A stretch of 64,000 nucleotides of DNA, from assembly GCF_042678405.1 (NCBI RefSeq), contig NZ_JBHTLI010000001.1, positions 186,001-250,000 on the forward strand. Direction: 5' to 3'. How positions within the stretch are numbered: position 1 is the first letter of the stretch; each line of letters starts with the position of its first letter. Shown one piece after another: positions 1 through 7,179 of the stretch. Source of the DNA: Salegentibacter_A chungangensis (GTDB taxonomy: Bacteria > Bacteroidota > Bacteroidia > Flavobacteriales > Flavobacteriaceae). The position numbers and the translations under genes are program-made. The notes beneath the pieces were generated by a model, which was given only the letters and a program-made list of their open reading frames with translations, searched no databases and was not told the DNA's origin.

Positions 1-2241
1 CCTGATAATCCTTATGAGGACGCCAAGCCTAAATATGAAAAAGACGAAGAGCTCGGAAAGTATGTGATCGTAAACGATTACAAGAACGCCAAGCAAAACC
101 TTGACGACAGCCACAAAGCGCTGCTTCCAAGAATGTGGAGCGGAGACCACGCGGCAAATTATATGGAATTCACAGGTCCGCTGGACTTTACCATAAAACC
201 CGAATACCAGAACGAACAAAGGCTGGTGAATGCCATCAACGATTTTAAGAATAAGTATTCACAGGGGCGAATGGATAACACCGATTATCACAACTTCCTG
301 AAACAATTCGGCAACTACCTGAATGTGGAAAAGCCTTCCGCAGCCGCTAACTTTGCTTACCTGCTGGAATACCAGATTGGTTATATGTACTGGCGCTACT
401 TTATGTGGAATTTCGTGGGCCGCCAGGATGATGTTCAGGGAAAATATACCGACCTTAACGGGAACTGGTTAAGCGGAATAGATTTCATAGACAAGATGCA
501 CCTCGGGCCACAGGAAAACCTGCCAAGTGACATTAAAAACAACAAAGCCAGGAACACTTATTATTTCCTTCCATTAATATTAGGCTTAATAGGCCTGGTT
601 TTTCAGTTTAATAAAGACAAGAATAACTTCTGGGTCTTACTGGTATTCTTCCTGTTCACGGGGATCGCCCTTAAGATCTACCTCAACGAACGACCATTCG
701 AGCCGCGCGAGAGAGATTATGCGCTCGTTGGTTCCTTTTATGTCTTTGCTATTTGGATAGGCTTTGGGGTTTATGCCCTATATGATATGATCAAGCAGTA
801 TATAAAACCTAAGATCGCTGCGCCGGTGGCAATTGTGGTATCGCTACTTGCAGTGCCGACCTTACTGGCTTCTGAAAACTGGGATGATCACGACCGTTCG
901 GGACGCTACACAGCCCGAGCTATGGCTAAAATGTACCTGGATTCGGTAGACGAGAACGGTATTATCTTTACCATTGGTGACAATGACACGTTTGCTCTCT
1001 GGTATGCCCAGCAGGTAGAACACTACCGTACCGATGTTAGGGTGATAAACACCAGCCTTTTCGCGACCGACTGGTATATAGATCAGATGAAGCGAAAAGC
1101 CTTCGATAGCGACCCTATTCCTTCTCAGTTCGAACAAGACGATTACTACGGAAAAAATGACGCGGTCTTCTTTAGAGAAATTACCCAGGACACCATTAGC
1201 CTGAAGACCTGGCTCAATTATGTACAGAATGATGACCCAAGAACTAAAGCTGAGCTTCAAAGCGGGCAAATGGTAAATACCTTCCCGTCCAAATACGTAA
1301 AGATCCCTGTAGATAAACAGACCGTACTGGAGAACGGGATAGTTAACGAAAAAAATGCCGGTAAGATCGAGGATGAGATAATTCTGGAGATAGGTAGTCA
1401 GATCATATATAAAAACAGGTTGCTGATGCTGGATATCCTCGCAAACAACAACTGGGAAAGACCTATCTACTTTACCGGCGGGAGCTTTAAAGACGAAGAC
1501 TATCTTTGGCTGAAAGACTACCTTCAGCTGGAAGGCGTAGCCTATAAACTGGTCCCTATAAAAACCCCGGTAAACCCCCGAAATCCTTTTGATATGGGTA
1601 GGATCAATACCGATAAGATGTATAATATCGTGAAGAACTGGGACTGGGGCAATATGGGAGATCCGGATATTTATCACGATCCCGAAACCCGCAAGAACTC
1701 TATTACTTACCGAAGCAATCTCGCAAGGCTGGTAGAAAACCTTCTTAACGAAGGTGACACTGCAAGAGCCGAAGAGATACTTGACCTCGGGATGGAAAAA
1801 ATGCCTGTAGATTACTATGGTTATTACACTCTTCTGGAGCCATTCATCAACGGCTACTATCAGGTTGGTGAAAAGGAAAAAGCCCGGGAGCTGTGGAATA
1901 AAGTTGCCACTAAATACCAGGAAAGCCTGGAATACTACAGCAGTTGGGATGTAGACAGGCAGTATCGTTTTGCCGATGAGATCATTACAGATATAGAACG
2001 TTACAGAGGCCTGGTAGACCTTCTTGTTATGAACCAGGATGAAAAGCTGGTAAAGGAGAAGGCTGAAGAATTCAACAGTTATTTACGTCTCTTCCGTCAT
2101 TTCTATAGCGAAGACGAAGAAATGGATGCTGAACCTCTTCCCGAAGAGGAACTTCTGGATGAAGGAATAAACAGCGAATTAAACCCCTCAGGAGAAAACG
2201 ACTCGTTAAGGATAGATTCTACGGAAGAGTCTTCTGAATAA
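1..2241 (+). CDS. DUF2723 family membrane protein (5'-truncated by window edge)
   Basis: The reading frame is open from base 1, so this is the C-terminal part of a larger protein; about 746 codons are visible and full family members are usually over 1,000 residues. Four hydrophobic segments lie about 190-300 residues into the visible part (for example around YYFLPLILGLIGLVFQF). A long soluble region follows with a GDNDTFALWYAQQ motif, then a helical TPR-like tail and an acidic, low-complexity C terminus. DUF2723 proteins belong to the GT-C glycosyltransferase-like membrane proteins of Bacteroidota and probably act on lipid-linked sugars in the inner membrane; that role is inferred from the fold. 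A GTG at 64 is only an internal codon and should not be taken as the start. The next gene begins 89 bases downstream. Confidence 0.85.
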   Translation, partial: PDNPYEDAKPKYEKDEELGKYVIVNDYKNAKQNLDDSHKALLPRMWSGDHAANYMEFTGPLDFTIKPEYQNEQRLVNAINDFKNKYSQGRMDNTDYHNFLKQFGNYLNVEKPSAAANFAYLLEYQIGYMYWRYFMWNFVGRQDDVQGKYTDLNGNWLSGIDFIDKMHLGPQENLPSDIKNNKARNTYYFLPLILGLIGLVFQFNKDKNNFWVLLVFFLFTGIALKIYLNERPFEPRERDYALVGSFYVFAIWIGFGVYALYDMIKQYIKPKIAAPVAIVVSLLAVPTLLASENWDDHDRSGRYTARAMAKMYLDSVDENGIIFTIGDNDTFALWYAQQVEHYRTDVRVINTSLFATDWYIDQMKRKAFDSDPIPSQFEQDDYYGKNDAVFFREITQDTISLKTWLNYVQNDDPRTKAELQSGQMVNTFPSKYVKIPVDKQTVLENGIVNEKNAGKIEDEIILEIGSQIIYKNRLLMLDILANNNWERPIYFTGGSFKDEDYLWLKDYLQLEGVAYKLVPIKTPVNPRNPFDMGRINTDKMYNIVKNWDWGNMGDPDIYHDPETRKNSITYRSNLARLVENLLNEGDTARAEEILDLGMEKMPVDYYGYYTLLEPFINGYYQVGEKEKARELWNKVATKYQESLEYYSSWDVDRQYRFADEIITDIERYRGLVDLLVMNQDEKLVKEKAEEFNSYLRLFRHFYSEDEEMDAEPLPEEELLDEGINSELNPSGENDSLRIDSTEESSE

Positions 2242-2330
2242 ACTTTACAATTCATACTTTTACTCAAAGGCAGTTTTTCATTGCGAAATACTGCCTTTGA
2301 AGTTTAAAACAGAAATTACAAACTCTTAGT

Positions 2331-2957
2331 ATGAGCCGTTTTTTGGCCAAATATCCAGCTGTTCTTAAGTGGCTCTACCCTAACAGGCTCTCACGCCTGA
2401 ACACCAGAAAAACCATCTATCTCACTTTTGATGACGGTCCTGTCCCTGAGGTTACTCCCTGGGTGCTGGAGCAACTTAAAAAACACCAGGCTAAAGCCAC
2501 TTTCTTCTGTATAGGTGAGAATATTAAAAAACATCCTGAAGTCTACAAGGCTGTTTTAGCTGAAGGTCATAAAACGGCCAACCACACCTACAATCATTTT
2601 GACGGCTGGAAGACAGGACTACAGGATTATATAAAAAATACACAAAAGACAGAGGAATTACTAAAGCAACCTGAAGAAAACAAGCTCTTCAGGCCCCCCT
2701 TCGGAAAGATCAAAAACAATCAGGCATCTGAACTGGTTAAAGAAGGGTATAAAATAGTAATGTGGGATGTGATAAGCTGGGATTTTAACGGGAAAACCTC
2801 AGCCGAAGACTGCCTTGAAAATGTACTTAAGCATACCGTAGAAGGAAGTATTATCGTTTTTCACGACAGCCTGAAAGCAAAAAAGAACCTTGAAGTAGTA
2901 TTGCCACAGGTCCTGAAATATTATTCAGAAAAAGGAATGAATTTCGAAAGTCTCTAA
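2331..2957 (+). CDS. Polysaccharide deacetylase (NodB-type carbohydrate esterase 4)
   Basis: This 208-residue protein has the NodB fold signature. Motif 1 is TFDDGPVPE (Asp34/Asp35: catalytic base and metal ligand), motif 2 is NHTYNH (His84 and His88, metal ligands), motif 3 is RPPFGK near 122-127, and a C-terminal FHDS supplies the last His. These proteins remove N- or O-acetyl groups from cell-wall or exopolysaccharide sugars. There is no clear signal peptide; the N terminus has only a short amphipathic stretch, so it may be cytoplasmic or membrane-associated. All core catalytic residues are present. The 3' end overlaps the convergent thioredoxin-fold gene by four bases. Confidence 0.9.
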   Translation: MSRFLAKYPAVLKWLYPNRLSRLNTRKTIYLTFDDGPVPEVTPWVLEQLKKHQAKATFFCIGENIKKHPEVYKAVLAEGHKTANHTYNHFDGWKTGLQDYIKNTQKTEELLKQPEENKLFRPPFGKIKNNQASELVKEGYKIVMWDVISWDFNGKTSAEDCLENVLKHTVEGSIIVFHDSLKAKKNLEVVLPQVLKYYSEKGMNFESL

Positions 2958-3250
2958 AGATATTCCTTAAGCAGACCAATAAGGGTATTGGCATCCTGCT
3001 CTCCGCTTTGCCTCCACTTCATCTCACCAGATTTGTAGATCATTAAGGTGGGAAGACCTTTTACTCTAAGAGCTTCGGCTAACTGGGAGTTTTTATCCAC
3101 ATCTATCTTGATCACCTTAGCCTTGTCACCCATAGCGGCTGCAACATCTCTTAATACAGGATGCATAGAATTTGAAGCTTCATTCCATTCGGTATAAAAA
3201 TCTAATAAGACCGGAATGTTTAAATCTACTAATTCACCAAATTTTGACAT
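2954..3250 (-). CDS. Thioredoxin-fold protein lacking the active-site cysteines
   Basis: The 98-residue sequence follows the thioredoxin pattern: a beta strand LLDFYTEW, then the cis-proline segment GLPTLMIYKSG and a final helix. At the place where thioredoxin has WCGPC it reads WNEASNSM, and there is no cysteine anywhere in the protein, so it cannot be a dithiol oxidoreductase. Small flavobacterial proteins of this type are annotated as thioredoxin family. A binding, chaperone-like or structural role is my inference. It is transcribed alone, convergent with the deacetylase gene and downstream of the metallophosphoesterase gene on the same strand. A TATATTTG match on the minus strand at 3312-3305 may be its promoter. 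Confidence 0.85.
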   Translation of the reverse strand: MSKFGELVDLNIPVLLDFYTEWNEASNSMHPVLRDVAAAMGDKAKVIKIDVDKNSQLAEALRVKGLPTLMIYKSGEMKWRQSGEQDANTLIGLLKEYL

Positions 3251-3304
3251 AAAATCAAGCTTTAATTTTAATTAGATCTTATACCTGAGTAAATCAAGCA
3301 TAAT

Positions 3305-3312
3305 CAAATATA
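3305..3312 (-). promoter_or_regulatory. Possible -7 element (TATATTTG) for the thioredoxin-fold gene
   Basis: An exact match to the Bacteroidota TAnnTTTG consensus lies about 55 bases upstream of the start codon on the minus strand. No clear -33 element is visible, and the gap to the start is rather long. Confidence 0.3.
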
Positions 3313-3326
3313 GTAATTTCTTGTTA

Positions 3327-4553
3327 TTAAGCGGGTTTAGAGCCTTTCTTAAGTTCTATCACGCTTATCTCCGGCCAAATCCCAACACGTCCCGGATAGG
3401 CCAGAAATCCGAAACCGCGGTTTACATTTATGTATCTGCCGAACTCCTCATAGATTCCGGCCCAGTGTTTATACCTGTATTGCACGGGACTCCACCTGAA
3501 CCAACCGGGTATCTCTATCCCGAACTGCATTCCGTGGGTGTGCCCGCTTAGAGTTAGATGGTAATGCTTCGGGTCGTTTTTCACTTTCTCCTCCCAATGA
3601 GACGGATCGTGGCTCAAAAGGATCTTAAATTCTGAATCGGAAAGTCCTTCCCCGGCTTTATCCAGGTCGCCTTTTTTCTTGAAGCCTCCGGCACCCCAGT
3701 TTTCAACTCCAACAAGCGCTATTCGCTGTCCGTCTTTTTCGAGGAAAGTATGCTCGTTAAGGAGCAGGTTCCACCCCATTTCTTTATGAGTATCCTTCAA
3801 TCGGCGCAGATTTTCTTCTTTCGCCTCTTCACTCCCCCAGTCTTTATAATCTCCGTAATCGTGGTTCCCTAAAACGGAATAGACTCCGTCTTTTGCCTTA
3901 ACCGAAGAAAAAAGCTCCTTCCAGCCTTCCATTTCAGAAGCTTCATTATTCACAAGGTCTCCAGTAAAGAAAACCGCATCGGTATCCTGCTCCCTAAGCA
4001 GATCTACCCCGTAACTTATCTTATTCTTATCATCAAAACTTCCGCTGTGAATATCGCTGATCTGGGCAATCCGGTACCCGTCAAAAGCATCGGGAAGATC
4101 ATCAAAATACAGGGTATATTTCAGCACCCTGAAGTCGTATTTTCCCTTGTACATGCCGTAGAGGATAGATGCGAAAGGAATTGCTGCGAGCCCGAGGGCT
4201 ACGGTACTTAAAAATTTTCTTCGCGAAGGGATAGAGAAACTTTCTGAAGGACCATAAAAACGTTGAAAAGCAGCCACTGGCATTCGCACAATATCTTCCC
4301 CCAGCATCATTACCGCAAGCACGATCTTCATCACGAAAAAGGCCAGGAAAATGCCAATTGCCATTCCGCGTCCTCCTCCAAAAGAGCCATCCCCCGAAGG
4401 CTGGTTAAACTGGTAGAAAAGATTCCCGATCACGATAGCCGAGATCACAAAGTAAATAATACCTACCCAGATGTTCCTGGAAAAGCTCCTAACAGCCTGG
4501 TAGCCATAAATATCTATAAAAATGTAAAAAGCGATGAGAATAATCCAGCGCAT
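3327..4553 (-). CDS. Membrane-anchored metallophosphoesterase (YkuE/YaeI type)
   Basis: This 408-residue protein has three hydrophobic segments in the first 85 residues and a fourth at about 117-135. A calcineurin-like domain follows with all five motifs: SDIHSG (Asp167, His169), GDLVNNE, GNHDYGD, LLSHDP and SGHTHGMQ. It should be a binuclear metal phosphodiesterase or phosphatase facing the periplasm. Relatives include B. subtilis YkuE (a Tat-exported metallophosphoesterase) and E. coli YaeI. A twin-arginine-like RRKFLS at 111-116 precedes the fourth hydrophobic segment, so a Tat-like element follows a three-helix anchor. The natural substrate is unknown. Its upstream region contains four 12-bp phased TTAAC-type units. 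Confidence 0.87.
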   Translation of the reverse strand: MRWIILIAFYIFIDIYGYQAVRSFSRNIWVGIIYFVISAIVIGNLFYQFNQPSGDGSFGGGRGMAIGIFLAFFVMKIVLAVMMLGEDIVRMPVAAFQRFYGPSESFSIPSRRKFLSTVALGLAAIPFASILYGMYKGKYDFRVLKYTLYFDDLPDAFDGYRIAQISDIHSGSFDDKNKISYGVDLLREQDTDAVFFTGDLVNNEASEMEGWKELFSSVKAKDGVYSVLGNHDYGDYKDWGSEEAKEENLRRLKDTHKEMGWNLLLNEHTFLEKDGQRIALVGVENWGAGGFKKKGDLDKAGEGLSDSEFKILLSHDPSHWEEKVKNDPKHYHLTLSGHTHGMQFGIEIPGWFRWSPVQYRYKHWAGIYEEFGRYINVNRGFGFLAYPGRVGIWPEISVIELKKGSKPA

Positions 4554-4583
4554 GGAGAATATAATTTTAGTGCGAATATACTT

Positions 4584-4625
4584 TTAACCAGAACTTTAAC
4601 ACAAGTGTTTACCAATTCTTTAACT
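4584..4625. promoter_or_regulatory. Four TTAAC-like units at 12-bp spacing (candidate operator)
   Basis: TTAACC (4584), TTAACA (4596), TTTACC (4608) and TTAACT (4620) recur at exactly 12-base steps in the divergent region between the metallophosphoesterase and glycosylasparaginase genes. The units resemble the half-sites of PhoP/PhoB-type direct-repeat operators, although those usually have an 11-bp step. The function is unproven. Confidence 0.35.
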
Positions 4626-4776
4626 CTTGTATATAGTCGTAAAACAACTGTTTATCTTAATTTTTAATCCCTTAATTATGTGAGAACGGTCATTAATCTA
4701 TAAAATTTGATAGTTATTTGGTTTAAAGCTATATTTCAAACTTGAAGTTTTTAAACCCAAATCCTTTCCAGCAAAG

Positions 4777-5751
4777 ATGAAACGACGACACTTCCTAAAA
4801 GCCTCAGGACTAACAGGAGCCGCTTTAAGCGCCGGCCCTTCGGTATTCGCTTTTACCGATTTCTCTAAAACGAAGATCTCCGGCAAACCAAACCCGATTT
4901 GTGTGGCTACCTGGAACTTTCACAAGGCCAGTAAGAAGGCAGGTGAAATGCTGTACGAAGGGGCTTCTGCCCTGGATTCGGTTGAACAGGGAGTGAGGGT
5001 TGAAGAAGGGAACATAAAAAACACCACTGTAGGAAATGGCGGAGCCCCGGACCGTGACGGAAATGTCACACTGGATGCCAGCATTATGGCTCCTTCGGGT
5101 GAATGCGGAAGCGTGGTTTATTTAAAGAATATCGCCCATCCTGTTTCGGTTGCACGCAAGGTGATGGAAGAGACCCCTCACGTAATGCTCGCAGGAGAGG
5201 GCGCTCTGCAGTTTGCGATTCAGCAGGGCTTCAAAAAGCAGAACTTATTAACCGAAGAATCGGAAAAAGCCTGGAAAGAGTGGCTTAAAAAGAAAGAATA
5301 CAAGCCCATCATTAATATTGAGAACCACGACACCATCGGGATGCTTTGTATAGATGAAGCCGGGGATATTGCCGGAGCCTGTACTACTTCCGGACTGGCT
5401 TATAAAATGAACGGCCGTGTGGGCGATTCGCCTATCATAGGTGCCGGGTTGTACCTGGACAATGAAATTGGTGGCGCTGTTGCCACGGGAATGGGCGAGG
5501 CTGTAATGAAAAGCGTAGGCAGTTTCCTGATCGTCGAGCTGATGAGACAGGGAAAATCTCCACAGCAAGCCTGCGAGATCGCCATTAAGAGAATTATCGA
5601 GAAGAATTCAAATTACAAGGATTTTCAGGTTGCTTTTCTGGCACTGAACAAAGAAGGAGAAGTCGGCTCTTTCTGCATCCACAAAGGCTTCACCTATGTT
5701 AAATATCAGAACAAGGAAAACACCAATACCCCAAGTGAATATTATATCTAA
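4777..5751 (+). CDS. Glycosylasparaginase (N4-(beta-N-acetylglucosaminyl)-L-asparaginase), Tat-exported
   Basis: The 324-residue sequence is an N-terminal nucleophile hydrolase of the asparaginase 2 family. The conserved NHDTIGM motif places the nucleophile at Thr186; the precursor should self-cleave just before it into alpha and beta subunits. The product hydrolyses the GlcNAc-Asn bond of N-glycopeptides after the glycan and peptide have been trimmed. The N terminus carries a twin-arginine signal (RRHFLKAS followed by an Ala-rich hydrophobic stretch), implying folded export to the periplasm. It is followed 17 bases later by an MFS sugar transporter on the same strand, which suggests periplasmic cleavage coupled to sugar import. 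Confidence 0.9.
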   Translation: MKRRHFLKASGLTGAALSAGPSVFAFTDFSKTKISGKPNPICVATWNFHKASKKAGEMLYEGASALDSVEQGVRVEEGNIKNTTVGNGGAPDRDGNVTLDASIMAPSGECGSVVYLKNIAHPVSVARKVMEETPHVMLAGEGALQFAIQQGFKKQNLLTEESEKAWKEWLKKKEYKPIINIENHDTIGMLCIDEAGDIAGACTTSGLAYKMNGRVGDSPIIGAGLYLDNEIGGAVATGMGEAVMKSVGSFLIVELMRQGKSPQQACEIAIKRIIEKNSNYKDFQVAFLALNKEGEVGSFCIHKGFTYVKYQNKENTNTPSEYYI

Positions 5752-5768
5752 TCTACCAGCTAACTAAA

Positions 5769-7079
5769 ATGAACCAAAAAAAATCTTACCGCACAGCATT
5801 CATCTTCTTAACCGTCTTATTCTTCCTCTGGGGTTTTATCACCGTACTGGTCGATTCTCTTATTCCACGCTTAAAGGAGGTTTTCACCCTCACTTATTTC
5901 CAGGCAGGGATGGTACAATTCGCCTTTTTTGGCGCTTATTTCCTGTTATCCATACCGGCAGGGTATATCCTGTCCAAGATAGGGTATAAAAAAGGGATCA
6001 TCCTGGGACTGGTCACTATGGCCGCGGGATGCCTGCTCTTTTACCCCGCTGCCTCCTACAGGATCTTCGGGGTCTTTATGCTGGGATATTTTATCCTCGC
6101 CGGGGGGATCACTATCCTCCAGGTGGCTGCAAACCCTTATGTCACCATTTTAGGCCCTGAAAAGACCGCCTCCAGCCGGCTCAACCTCTCCCAGGCCTTC
6201 AATTCGCTGGGAACTGCTATCGCTCCTGCTATTGGTGCCCTTTTTATTCTGAAGGACAAAGTGAAAAGCAGCGGCGAGATCGAAATGCTGGACGAAGCCC
6301 AGAAACAAACCTATTATGCCTCTGAAGCCGCTGCCGTACAGGAACCATTTCTCGGGATAACGGCCTTTATCGGAGTTATCGCCCTGGTATTTTTCTTCGT
6401 GAACCTTCCAAAGGTGGGAGACAAAGAAGCTTCAAATAATTATGCAAGTGTTCTTAAAAACAGAAACCTTATCCTGGGTGCGCTTGGTATTTTCTTCTAT
6501 GTGGGCGCCGAGGTGGCCCTGGGAAGTTATATGGTGAATTATTTCCTTAGCCTCGACCTTGCCGACACGGTAAGGGAAACCGGAATAATGAGAACCATCG
6601 CGGAAGCCATCCTGAATTCAGGGATTTCAACTTCAAGCGATATGGCCATTGTTGGAGTATTCGTCACCTTTTACTGGACAGGAGCAATGATAGGAAGATT
6701 CATAGGTTCTTACCTCACCAAGATCATCAACCCGGCAGTGGTATTAAGCGTGTTTGCAAGTTGCGCCATCCTGATGATCCTGATCTCCAACCTTTCGGTA
6801 GGACTGGTGGCGATGTGGACCATAATCGCCGTGGGACTTTTCAACTCGATAATGTTCCCGACCATTTTCAGTCTTGCTCTGGACGGACTTGGAGATGACA
6901 AGCCGCAAGGATCAGGGATCTTATGTACAATGATCGTGGGAGGCGCGGTGATCCCGCCGGCTTACGGATTCCTGACCGACACCTTCAATTTCAACATCGC
7001 CCTTATCCTTGTGATGTGCTGTTATGGCTACATCCTCTTCTACGGATACAGGAATAAACGCAAACAGATAAGCATTTAA
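5769..7079 (+). CDS. Sugar MFS transporter (FucP/NagP-like)
   Basis: The 436-residue protein has about twelve hydrophobic segments and the FucP-family pattern: an N-terminal FLWGFITVLVDSLIPRLKE motif, then FFGAYFLLSIPAGYI, then AANPYVTILGP. This family imports fucose, glucose/galactose or N-acetylglucosamine by proton symport across the inner membrane. It sits directly behind the glycosylasparaginase gene (17-base gap, probably one transcript). Import of GlcNAc or a derived sugar therefore fits best, but the substrate cannot be read from the sequence alone. A strong hairpin terminator follows at once. Confidence 0.9.
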   Translation: MNQKKSYRTAFIFLTVLFFLWGFITVLVDSLIPRLKEVFTLTYFQAGMVQFAFFGAYFLLSIPAGYILSKIGYKKGIILGLVTMAAGCLLFYPAASYRIFGVFMLGYFILAGGITILQVAANPYVTILGPEKTASSRLNLSQAFNSLGTAIAPAIGALFILKDKVKSSGEIEMLDEAQKQTYYASEAAAVQEPFLGITAFIGVIALVFFFVNLPKVGDKEASNNYASVLKNRNLILGALGIFFYVGAEVALGSYMVNYFLSLDLADTVRETGIMRTIAEAILNSGISTSSDMAIVGVFVTFYWTGAMIGRFIGSYLTKIINPAVVLSVFASCAILMILISNLSVGLVAMWTIIAVGLFNSIMFPTIFSLALDGLGDDKPQGSGILCTMIVGGAVIPPAYGFLTDTFNFNIALILVMCCYGYILFYGYRNKRKQISI

Positions 7080-7085
7080 AATCAC

Positions 7086-7117
7086 AAAAAGCCGCTCATA
7101 AAATTGAGCGGCTTTTC
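7086..7117 (+). terminator. Rho-independent terminator after the MFS gene
   Basis: An 8-bp GC-rich stem (GCCGCTCA / TGAGCGGC) is flanked by an A-run and followed by TTTTCT, seven bases after the stop codon. Confidence 0.85.
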
Positions 7118-7131
7118 TGTATGTATGAGTT

Positions 7132-7139
7132 TATCTTTG
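7132..7139 (+). promoter_or_regulatory. -7 promoter element (TATCTTTG) of polA
   Basis: This is an exact TAnnTTTG match 41 bases before the polA start and just downstream of the previous terminator. No good -33 box is seen. Confidence 0.45.
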
Positions 7140-7179
7140 TAGTTTTGGGATATTCTGAAAAAATAATATTCCAAAATAT

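Noticed and set aside
862..1677. A 271-codon open frame on the minus strand
   Set aside because: It lies wholly inside the DUF2723 gene, has no recognisable domain, and the plus-strand protein has clear family features; it is an antisense shadow.
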